A stretch of DNA of 13,967 nucleotides. Source: Pseudomonadota bacterium (GTDB lineage Bacteria; Pseudomonadota; Gammaproteobacteria; Burkholderiales; Burkholderiaceae_C). The translations under genes were made by a program, and so were the position numbers. Below the pieces are notes generated by a model. That model ran no database searches. It worked only from the letters and a program-made list of their open reading frames with translations, and was not told the origin of the DNA. Each line of letters begins with the position of its first letter. Position 1 is the first letter of the stretch. Shown piece after piece: positions 9,259 to 13,967 of this stretch. The stretch covers positions 1 to 13,967 of the forward strand of contig JAFAGF010000113.1 in the NCBI GenBank assembly GCA_023422975.1, given 5' to 3'.

Positions 9259-9286
9259 AAACAAAACGGCCGCATTGCTGCGGCCG
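9259..9286 (-). terminator. Terminator-like hairpin in the lysP leader
   Basis: On the minus strand, CGGCCGC (9286-9280) and GCGGCCG (9273-9267) form a perfect GC-only 7-bp stem with a 6-nt loop, followed by TTTTGTTT. No minus-strand gene ends just before it, so it may stop read-through or act as an attenuator in front of lysP. Confidence 0.6.
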
Positions 9287-9383
9287 CTGAATTCCGTATG
9301 AGTCCGAATTTTGGGTGATGCCACTCATCTTGTGCAGCGATGGCGTTAATGACCCTACAGCCAGTTAAGGCGCGCTAAATTGC

Positions 9384-9407
9384 GTGTGTTCTGGTGGCGG
9401 AACACAC
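9384..9407. promoter_or_regulatory. Perfect 8-8-8 dyad upstream of lysP
   Basis: GTGTGTTC (9384-9391), an 8-nt spacer, and GAACACAC (9400-9407). A perfect inverted repeat of this shape could be an operator for a dimeric regulator or a hairpin in the leader. It lies 185-208 bp upstream of lysP. Confidence 0.45.
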
Positions 9408-9472
9408 TATGTGCTCACTTGCTGCGACTGCTTGATGGGCTGGTCTTGTGCCAGTCCCAAGCGCCAGAGAAG

Positions 9473-9497
9473 ACTCCTCCTTAGTGGGGGAGTTTTT
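9473..9497 (+). terminator. Terminator-like hairpin on the plus strand with no gene before it
   Basis: ACTCCTCC (9473-9480) and GGGGGAGT (9486-9493) pair over 8 bp with one wobble, with a 5-nt loop, then TTTT. No plus-strand protein gene precedes it, so it could end a short untranslated transcript starting near 9380, or it could simply be a hairpin. Confidence 0.45.
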
Positions 9498-9597
9498 GGA
9501 TAGCAGCTCTTGATTCACTGATCTTGGCAAAACGAATGTTCGGAACGTCATTGGGCTGGTTGCAGTGAATCTCACACAGCACTCCACCTAGATTGAT

Positions 9598-9707
9598 TTT
9601 TCTGAAAAATAAACAGCAATCTTGTAAAAAATTTAGTATTTGGTTTTTATTTATATCAATTACTGAAATTATTGTTTTTAAATAATTCATTACAAATACT
9701 TAACTAT
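9598..9707. other. AT-rich intergenic stretch, left edge of the AT-rich patch
   Basis: The base composition drops abruptly to runs of A and T here, unlike the GC-rich lysP side. I see no gene and no complete mobile element, only the terminator of the PRC-barrel gene at its right end. Together with 9498-9597 this leaves nothing else to annotate in this gap. Confidence 0.5.
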
Positions 9708-9732
9708 AAAAAAAGCCAGCAATTGCTGGCTT
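9708..9732 (-). terminator. Terminator of the PRC-barrel gene
   Basis: AAGCCAGC (9713-9720), AATT loop, GCTGGCTT (9725-9732): a perfect 20-bp palindrome. On the minus strand it is followed by a run of T (A-run 9708-9714 on plus). It lies 45 bp past the PRC-barrel stop. Confidence 0.9.
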
Positions 9733-9776
9733 AAAACTACACGTAGTAGTTGGTGCTTGCGAGGAAACCGGATTTT

Positions 9777-10133
9777 TTAGATATACGGTACGCCGTAGTA
9801 ATCGTGCACGCGACGACCATATTCGTCGGTGTACTCGGGCCACGTATTATTCTCGTAACGTGGTGCGTTGTTGAGCTGTTCCTTGGTAACAGAGACCACA
9901 TAACCACCTTGGTTGGGCTCATATTTCAGGCTATGCCAAGGCAAAGGATAAAGATCAGTACCTATGCCTAAGAAACCACCGAACTCCATGACAGCGTAGC
10001 GTACTTGCCCTGTGATTTTGTCAATCATCAAAGAATCGATAGAGCCCAGTTTTTCGCCCGCAGGGTTGTAGACATTGGTTCCGTTAACACGGGCTGACGA
10101 AATGACGGATGAAGCGGTATTGGATGTATGCAT
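9777..10133 (-). CDS. PRC-barrel domain protein
   Basis: A 118-residue protein whose residues ~10-88 form a PRC-barrel: VYNPAGEKLGSIDSLMIDKI, TGQVRYAVMEFGGFLGIGTD, then PLPWHSLKY and GGYVVSV. PRC-barrels occur in photosynthetic reaction-centre H subunits, in RimM and in many small stress-linked proteins; this belongs to the last, stand-alone group. The ~30-residue tail is rich in Tyr, Asn, Arg and acidic residues. There is no signal peptide or membrane helix, so it is cytosolic. A strong ribosome site (AAGGAGAAGG) sits directly before the ATG. It lies 70 nt downstream of a Q-rich small gene on the same strand, probably in the same transcript, with a hairpin between them. Its composition is more AT-rich than its neighbours. 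Ligand and exact function are unknown. Confidence 0.88.
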   Translation of the reverse strand: MHTSNTASSVISSARVNGTNVYNPAGEKLGSIDSLMIDKITGQVRYAVMEFGGFLGIGTDLYPLPWHSLKYEPNQGGYVVSVTKEQLNNAPRYENNTWPEYTDEYGRRVHDYYGVPYI

Positions 10134-10161
10134 TCCTTCTCCTTTTCAATCAATGCAAAGT

Positions 10162-10188
10162 CTAGGGCCGCACAGTGGCGTGCCCTAG
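10162..10188 (-). other. Intercistronic hairpin between the Q-rich and PRC-barrel genes
   Basis: CTAGGGC (10162-10168) and GCCCTAG (10182-10188) form a perfect 7-bp stem that can extend by an inner CGC/GCG pairing. No T-run follows on the minus strand. It could protect or separate parts of a shared transcript. Confidence 0.5.
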
Positions 10189-10203
10189 CCGTTCACGCAG
10201 TGC

Positions 10204-10353
10204 TTATTGCTGCTTTTGTTTCTGAGGTTGCTGCTGCTGACCAGGTTGGTTCTTCTGGTTGGGTGCCTGCTGTTGCTGCTGCTGGTTAGGGCTTTGCTGC
10301 TGCTGTTGCTGTTCCTTTTGGCCGGGATTCTGTGGCTGTTTGTGTTGCGACAT
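10204..10353 (-). CDS. Small glutamine-rich low-complexity protein
   Basis: A 49-residue product in which 26 residues are Gln; the rest are mostly Pro, Asn, Lys and Gly. Two Q6 runs occur (residues 15-20 and 24-29). It has essentially no hydrophobic residues apart from Met1 and one Ala, so it is expected to be disordered, cytosolic and highly soluble. The start at 10353 (MSQHKQ) is chosen because AAGGAG lies 8 nt upstream; an ATG two codons earlier sits too close to that site. Coding potential is supported by the good ribosome site, the stop before a hairpin and the PRC-barrel gene in series. The family is not one I recognise. It could act like a hydrophilin or desiccation/osmotic protectant, which is only inference. 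The CAG/CAA tracts are prone to length changes. Confidence 0.7.
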   Translation of the reverse strand: MSQHKQPQNPGQKEQQQQQQSPNQQQQQQAPNQKNQPGQQQQPQKQKQQ

Positions 10354-10439
10354 TTCCATTACTCCTTCAGGTTGGCAGGCAAGCGGAAGTTGCTTACCTT
10401 GGTTCCAAGCATCGCCGACGAACGGCAAGTGGCGGGTAG

Positions 10440-10860
10440 GACAGACAGGGTATTACCAAATTTTTCGCAATATTTAATTGTTAACATTTAATTAAATTTA
10501 ATTAATATATGTCTTTGGATTGAAATTGTTCATCAAATTGAATGAAAGTTTGAATGACTAATGCTTTAGGTAGATCTATGAATTTTGAAATATTTATGAA
10601 GATATCTGAGAATTACACATAAAAATTAAAAATCTATGTGCCATCAGCAGTTATGGCAGCTTAATTTTGGATGAAATTTCGATTGATTACTTTTAACAAC
10701 CAAATTTTACAAAAATGGATTTTCCATTTTTCTTACACAAAATAGGCGTATACAAAATTGATTTTTATTAATTCTATTTTCTGAATTTGTCGGGGAAAGA
10801 TATAGGATTTTTTTGTTTTTCACATCAACTTCTACGTGCTATTCAAATCGCTTATTTTTC
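10440..10860. other. AT-rich non-coding region upstream of the Q-rich gene
   Basis: About 400 bases dominated by A and T (TTAATTAAATTTAATTAATATA near 10487 in two adjoining blocks) separate the divergent Q-rich operon and the CX10C-protein gene. No open frame of note occurs. It must hold the promoters of both sides and has the composition expected of H-NS/MvaT-type silencer targets or of a decayed acquired segment. From 10860 to 11027 the sequence is GC-richer, with small dyads AAATCT/AGATTT (10921-10934) and ACCAC/GTGGT (10943-10958) upstream of the next gene. Confidence 0.5.
10711..10731. repeat. Perfect inverted repeat in the AT-rich region
   Basis: AAAAATGGA (10711-10719) and TCCATTTTT (10723-10731) around a 3-nt centre. 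It is symmetric with A and T runs on both ends, so it can behave as a weak bidirectional terminator or a regulator site between the divergent genes. Confidence 0.5.
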
Positions 10861-10890
10861 ATGTACGTAGGCAAATGCCCACGGCTGTGT

Positions 10891-10919
10891 GCCTGCATGC
10901 CCGACAGGCGTGATTTTTT
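10891..10919 (+). terminator. Weak terminator-like hairpin
   Basis: GCCTG (10891-10895) and CAGGC (10905-10909) with a 9-nt loop, then GTGATTTTTT. The stem is short. No gene precedes it on this strand. Confidence 0.25.
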
Positions 10920-11027
10920 GAAATCTGTAGATTTTGTTTTGCACCACCCGAAAGTGGTCACTACCCAATAAGTCTTTGCGAAGGCTATTTACGTTCTGAT
11001 GAACCGCAACGATCCAAAGGAGTTCTT

Positions 11028-11606
11028 ATGCAATTCACGCAAAAAATCATCGCTGTATGTGCTGCCACATTCATGACCTCGACCGCATTTGCCCTTACAC
11101 CTGCAGAGCACGATGCTGAAAAAACTCGCATTGAGACGGAATACAAAGCCGCCAAGCAGCAATGCAAGTCCATGAAGGGCAACGCCAAGGATGTTTGTGA
11201 AAAGCAAGCCAGCGGCCAGGAAAAGGTGGCCAAGGCAGAGCTGGATTTTCGTGCGGATGGCAGTGAATCCAATCGCCATAAGCTGGCAAAAGCCAAGGCA
11301 GATGCTGACTATGACGTGGCCAAGGAAAAATGTGATGACTTGTCTGGCAATGCGAAAGATGTCTGTACCAAAGATGCCAAGGCTGCGCATGTAAAGGCGC
11401 TGGAGGCAGCGAAGGTGGCAGAGGCCCGCATGGAGCCCAATAGCAATACGGCCAGCAAGCAGGCGCATGTGGCAGATACCCGCAAGGAAGCTGATGAAAA
11501 GGTGCGTGAGGCTGAATACAAAGCCGCCAAGGAGCGCTGCGACGCCATGTCGGGTCACGCCAAAGACGCCTGTGTAGCAGATGCCAAGCGCAAATATGCG
11601 CAGTAA
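11028..11606 (+). CDS. Secreted coiled-coil protein with three CX10C repeats
   Basis: A 192-residue protein with a cleavable signal peptide (cut expected after AFA, residue 22), so periplasmic. The mature part is Ala/Lys/Glu/Asp-rich and helical, and contains three copies of a unit Y-x2-AK-x2-C-x3-[SK]-G-[NH]-AKD-x-C starting at Tyr39, Tyr95 and Tyr164, each with a Cys pair ten residues apart (46/57, 102/113, 171/182). An 18-base stretch is identical in the first and last repeats (11139-11156, 11514-11531), pointing to internal duplication. Such proteins are common in Comamonadaceae and are usually called hypothetical or TolA-like; that is recall. The Cys pairs could form disulfide-clamped helical hairpins or bind metal. 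AAAGGAG (11016-11022) precedes the ATG. Function is unknown. Confidence 0.88.
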   Translation: MQFTQKIIAVCAATFMTSTAFALTPAEHDAEKTRIETEYKAAKQQCKSMKGNAKDVCEKQASGQEKVAKAELDFRADGSESNRHKLAKAKADADYDVAKEKCDDLSGNAKDVCTKDAKAAHVKALEAAKVAEARMEPNSNTASKQAHVADTRKEADEKVREAEYKAAKERCDAMSGHAKDACVADAKRKYAQ

Positions 11607-11654
11607 GCATCAGGTGTTCACTGAACATGAGAGGCACTCACTGCAGCGTGATCT

Positions 11655-11673
11655 CAGGGCCTTGGTGGCCCTG
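11655..11673 (+). other. Hairpin downstream of the CX10C-protein gene
   Basis: CAGGGCC (11655-11661) and GGCCCTG (11667-11673) form a perfect GC-rich 7-bp stem with a 5-nt loop, about 50 bp past the stop, without a T-run. A smaller dyad TGTTCA-C-TGAACA (11615-11627) lies just before it. Either could end or stabilise the transcript. The rest of 11607-11859 holds nothing I recognise. Confidence 0.4.
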
Positions 11674-11859
11674 TGTCATGGGTGAGCCAAGCAGGGCAGA
11701 GGTGCGGCGGCAATTGGCGCAAGCTATGGCGCTTCACGTTTGCTGCGCTCATGTATCAACGTTAATTCTGGGATCGAAAGTGGCATCGGGCTTGGCTGAC
11801 AAGCGAGTGACGCATTGCCCGTTGAACGCGCTTGCATAGGCGTGAGACTGACGCATCCC

Positions 11860-11884
11860 AAGCAGTGCGGGGTTTGCACTGCTT
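11860..11884 (+). promoter_or_regulatory. Hairpin just upstream of the glycine-zipper gene
   Basis: AAGCAGTGC (11860-11868) and GCACTGCTT (11876-11884): a perfect 9-bp stem with a 7-nt loop, ending 22 nt before the ATG and 10 nt before AAGGAG, followed by TT. It could be an attenuator or an operator. Confidence 0.5.
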
Positions 11885-11906
11885 TCAACATGGCAAGGAG
11901 CAGCAC

Positions 11907-12254
11907 ATGCATCGCAAAGACCCAATCCCTAACACGCCACAGCCTCACGATCCGGACCTTGTTGAACAAGCCCAGCCAGGCCATGGCGTACCTTCGCAAG
12001 ACCCTAGTCCTGCTGCCCAGGTCGGGCTGACTGCCGCGGAAGCCCACCGCGAAATTTCTTCTTCCTTGGTGGGCGGAGGTGCGTTGGCCGGTGTTGCGGT
12101 AGGAGCTGCAGTTGGGGCAACGGTAGCTGGGCCGGTTGGTATTTTGGTGGGCGGAACCGTCGGTAGCGTGGCTGGCGCTTTTGGGGCCGCTGCCACAGCA
12201 ACGACAGCGGAGATGAATAAGTCAGAAGCTGAGGACTTGCCGCCAGATGCATGA
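11907..12254 (+). CDS. Glycine-zipper protein
   Basis: A 115-residue protein with three parts: a polar, Pro/His/Asp-rich N-terminus (1-40) without a signal peptide, a short helix (TAAEAHREISSSL, 42-54), and a Gly/Ala/Val-rich stretch at 55-98 with GxxxG spacing (GGGALAGVAVGAAVGATVAG, then GPVGILVGGTVGSVAGAFG), followed by an acidic tail. Glycine zippers pack helices tightly in membranes; proteins like this are often labelled hypothetical or bacteriocin-like. The start at 11907 has AAGGAG (11895-11900) 6 nt upstream; a longer in-frame start at 11832 lacks one and would run through the hairpin. Membrane insertion is likely, but the role is unknown. There is no neighbouring immunity or export gene, so I do not call it a bacteriocin. 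Confidence 0.78.
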   Translation: MHRKDPIPNTPQPHDPDLVEQAQPGHGVPSQDPSPAAQVGLTAAEAHREISSSLVGGGALAGVAVGAAVGATVAGPVGILVGGTVGSVAGAFGAAATATTAEMNKSEAEDLPPDA

Positions 12255-12372
12255 GGGCATTCGATGCGGGCGCTTGTCAGCACACTGTTGGGTACTGCGG
12301 CTGAGGGCTTGAATGTTGCACAAGCCGAAGTGCTCTTTCCGATCTTTTTTATTCCATAGAAAGGAAGGCGCA

Positions 12373-13212
12373 ATGCCCTCTATAGATATCTCCAAATCCA
12401 ATGCTGGCTCTTTGCAGCTGCACTACCAAGACTTTGGCAAGGGCAGGCCTGTGGTGCTGATCCACGGCTGGCCTTTAAGTAGCCGCACATGGGAGCCACA
12501 AGTGACCGAGCTGGTCAACGCTGGCTTTCGGGTGATTGCCTATGACCGAAGAGGTTTTGGCGCTTCCTCACATCCTTGGACGGGCTATGACTATGACACT
12601 TTGGCGCAGGATCTGCATGAGCTATTGACGGAACTAACGCTCCAAGATGTCACGCTGGTGGGCTTTTCGATGGGCGGCGGAGAGGTCGCCAGATATCTGG
12701 GGCTGTATGGCTCCAAGTTCATTCGCTCTGCGGTATTTGCTGCTGCTGTTCCGCCGTACTTGTTGCAGGCCAAGAACAACCCAGAGGGGGCGGTGAGCGA
12801 GCAGGATGTACAGAAGAAAGAGGGTGCTGTGCGGTCAGACCGGCTGGCATTTCTGGAAGAGTTCACACAGAAATTTTTCTCTGATGCCCAAGGCAAATTG
12901 TTGGTCAGTGAGCCGCAGCGTGCCTACGCCAAGATGATTGCGGCCTTCGCTTCGCCCAAAGGCACGCATGACTGCATCAGCGCTTTTTCACGCACAGATT
13001 TTCGCGCGGACTTGGCCAAAATAGATATTCCCACCTTGGTCATTCACGGCGATAGTGACCAAATCGTGCCTCTGGAAGTCAGCGGCGCCAGAACGCACCA
13101 AGCAGTCAGAAACAGTGCGCTGCACGTCATCAAAAACGGCCCGCATGGCTGCAACCTCTCTCATGCCCAAGAGTTCAATCACGCGTTGATTGCTTTTCTG
13201 AAAGCGCATTGA
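12373..13212 (+). CDS. Alpha/beta hydrolase, cofactor-free haloperoxidase type
   Basis: A 279-residue single-domain alpha/beta hydrolase very close to the non-heme chloroperoxidase/esterase family. The oxyanion block is LIHGWPLSSRTWE (29-41), the nucleophile elbow GFSMGGGE has Ser99, the acid is Asp229 in HGDSDQIVP, and the base is His258 in NGPHGCNLSH, matching the Ser98/Asp228/His257 spacing of the Streptomyces enzymes. YDRRGFGASS (57-66) is also a family mark. These enzymes hydrolyse esters and can make peracids (perhydrolase activity), which gives apparent halogenation in vitro. There is no signal peptide, so it is cytosolic. AAGGAAGG just before the ATG at 12373 decides the start over an upstream in-frame ATG at 12313. 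It lies 36 bp before a copper-storage gene. Confidence 0.93.
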   Translation: MPSIDISKSNAGSLQLHYQDFGKGRPVVLIHGWPLSSRTWEPQVTELVNAGFRVIAYDRRGFGASSHPWTGYDYDTLAQDLHELLTELTLQDVTLVGFSMGGGEVARYLGLYGSKFIRSAVFAAAVPPYLLQAKNNPEGAVSEQDVQKKEGAVRSDRLAFLEEFTQKFFSDAQGKLLVSEPQRAYAKMIAAFASPKGTHDCISAFSRTDFRADLAKIDIPTLVIHGDSDQIVPLEVSGARTHQAVRNSALHVIKNGPHGCNLSHAQEFNHALIAFLKAH

Positions 13213-13224
13213 TGCGCATTTTTT
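13204..13224 (+). terminator. Possible terminator overlapping the hydrolase stop
   Basis: GCGCA and TGCGC (within 13204-13217) flank a TTGA loop containing the stop codon, followed by ATTTTTT. The 5-bp stem is short, so partial read-through into the Csp-like gene is likely. Confidence 0.45.
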
Positions 13225-13248
13225 GTCTTCCCAATAAAGGAGCCACCC

Positions 13249-13584
13249 ATGCATGCGGTAACCAACCCTTATCAAGAATGTATTGATGCCTGTAATGCCT
13301 GCGCGATAGCGTGCAACACATGCTTTGCACAATGCCTGCAGGAAGACGACGTCAAAATGATGTCGCGGTGTATAGCGCTGGATGCGGACTGCGCGGCGAT
13401 TTGTAGCTTGGCGGCTGACGTGATGGCGCGCAACAGCGAAGTGGCCAAGCATTTTTGCCGCTTGTGCAGCGAAGTGTGTTTGGCTTGTGCCAACGAATGT
13501 GAGCGACATCACCATGCGCACTGTCAAGCCTGTGCCGCTGCGTGCAAGCAGTGTGCGCAAGCGTGTCTGAAGATGGTGAATTAA
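13249..13584 (+). CDS. Cys-rich four-helix copper-storage protein (Csp3-like, DUF326)
   Basis: A 111-residue protein with 19 Cys arranged with helical spacing on four helices: 11, 15, 18, 22, 25, 29; 41, 48, 52; 70, 73, 77, 80, 84; 92, 95, 99, 102, 106. The repeats of CxxxCxxC and the length fit the DUF326/Csp family, whose four-helix tetramers hold many Cu(I) ions in the bundle core. It lacks a signal peptide, so it corresponds to cytosolic Csp3 rather than exported Csp1. A His cluster (HHHAH, 87-91) lies at the loop between helices 3 and 4, near where family members admit copper. AAAGGAG 6 nt before the ATG is a good ribosome site. No copper ATPase, CueR or CopZ gene is nearby in the window. 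Confidence 0.93.
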   Translation: MHAVTNPYQECIDACNACAIACNTCFAQCLQEDDVKMMSRCIALDADCAAICSLAADVMARNSEVAKHFCRLCSEVCLACANECERHHHAHCQACAAACKQCAQACLKMVN

Positions 13585-13676
13585 ATAAAAGCCAACCCCA
13601 CCAGCCTTGCCTGCATACGGGGTGAACCGGACGGGCAGGGTGGGTGCGCCCTCATTGCAGTGGGTGCAAGTGCTTC

Positions 13677-13967
13677 TTAAGAAGGGATGGCGTCAGGCGC
13701 TGCGTGTTCCAGGCTGGGCTTGGCACCGAGCTTGGAGAGCAATATGGGGTGTGAAGGGCTGCTCAAGTCTTGAATGACAAACGCGCCATCTTTGTGCAGG
13801 TACAGGCAAAGGCCCGAATGCTCGATACTTTGCAGATGGCAAGGGTCCCCCTCCAGGTTTTGCCACCCATCTTCAGCGCGCAGTTGCATGCGGCGGAAGA
13901 TCTCAATATCTTTATCGGGGGTGGTGGACTCCATATTCACCCGAAGCCAGGTGGAATGTACCAATGC
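13677..13967 (-). CDS. Unrecognised protein, open at the window edge
   Basis: The frame is open from the right edge to TAA 13677-13679. An ATG at 13934 would give a complete 85-residue protein, but only a weak GGGTGA lies before it, and the upstream residues read like ordinary protein (HSTWLRVNMEST), so it may be the C-terminus of a longer protein. The sequence is mixed polar/hydrophobic, with GWQNLEGDPCHLQ and SGLCLYLHKDGAFVIQDL suggesting a small beta-rich domain, then a Pro/Ala-rich tail. There is no signal peptide or membrane helix. It is convergent with the Csp-like gene. I recognise no family. Confidence 0.5.
   Translation of the reverse strand, partial: ALVHSTWLRVNMESTTPDKDIEIFRRMQLRAEDGWQNLEGDPCHLQSIEHSGLCLYLHKDGAFVIQDLSSPSHPILLSKLGAKPSLEHAAPDAIPS

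Noticed and set aside
9200..9328. 43-codon in-frame upstream extension of lysP as the true N-terminus or as a leader peptide
   Set aside because: No ribosome site at 9328, no similarity to LysP, it runs through a terminator-like hairpin, and it has no Lys codon as an attenuation peptide would.
9777..10133. PRC-barrel protein as RimM or a photosynthetic reaction-centre subunit
   Set aside because: It lacks the RimM N-terminal domain, rRNA-processing neighbours, and any membrane helix or photosynthesis genes.
10207..10491. Leucine-rich plus-strand frame opposite the Q-rich gene, looking like a membrane peptide
   Set aside because: It is the complement of CAG/CAA repeats read as CTG/TTG; poly-Leu arises automatically and there is no ribosome site.
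11907..12254. Calling the glycine-zipper protein a bacteriocin
   Set aside because: Only the Gly/Ala-rich stretch supports it; no double-Gly leader, immunity gene or transporter is seen.
12313..12372. 20-codon upstream start for the alpha/beta hydrolase
   Set aside because: AAGGAAGG lies within that stretch immediately before the inner ATG, and the family normally starts close to the inner Met.

Overview
The window looks like a piece of a GC-rich betaproteobacterial chromosome, most likely Burkholderiales and probably Comamonadaceae. This rests on protein sequence flavour, and on three intergenic copies of a palindromic repeat that I recall (not checked) as common in Comamonas/Acidovorax/Delftia-type genomes. 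No phage, transposase, CRISPR, tRNA or rRNA was seen.

Layout. (1) 1-1669: the 3' end of an RND inner-membrane efflux pump gene, overlapping by 4 bp a complete NodT-type outer-membrane channel lipoprotein; a very strong bidirectional terminator follows. (2) 1980-2452: an Lrp/AsnC regulator whose start codon abuts a near-perfect Lrp-type operator. (3) 2453-2986: a long leader/intergenic stretch packed with perfect inverted repeats, followed by pntA-pntB (2987-6033), the proton-translocating NAD(P)+ transhydrogenase, closed by a terminator. (4) 6109-7341 (minus): a tyrosyl-tRNA synthetase of the KMGKS type, unlike the TyrRS I expect in Burkholderiales. (5) 7733-9199 (minus): lysP, lysine permease, with an unusual leader holding a terminator-like hairpin. 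(6) 9598-10860: an AT-rich patch, clearly different in base composition from its surroundings, carrying two small minus-strand genes (a 49-residue protein that is more than half glutamine, then a PRC-barrel protein) that probably form an operon. (7) 11028-13584 (plus): a secreted protein with three CX10C repeats, a glycine-zipper protein, a cofactor-free haloperoxidase-type alpha/beta hydrolase, and a cytosolic 19-cysteine copper-storage (Csp-like) protein. (8) 13677-13967 (minus): an unrecognised protein running to or near the window edge.

How the genes work together. The left half is ordinary core metabolism: efflux, NADPH supply through PntAB, amino-acid uptake and translation. The right half resembles an accessory stress set (envelope, metal and redox handling, small low-complexity proteins). 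Each gene there has its own ribosome binding site, and most are separated by hairpins, so they may be co-regulated neighbours rather than one operon. The observations I would chase first are the structured region upstream of pntAB, the Q-rich/PRC-barrel pair in the AT-rich patch, the CX10C-triplicate protein near a copper-storage protein, and the out-of-place TyrRS.
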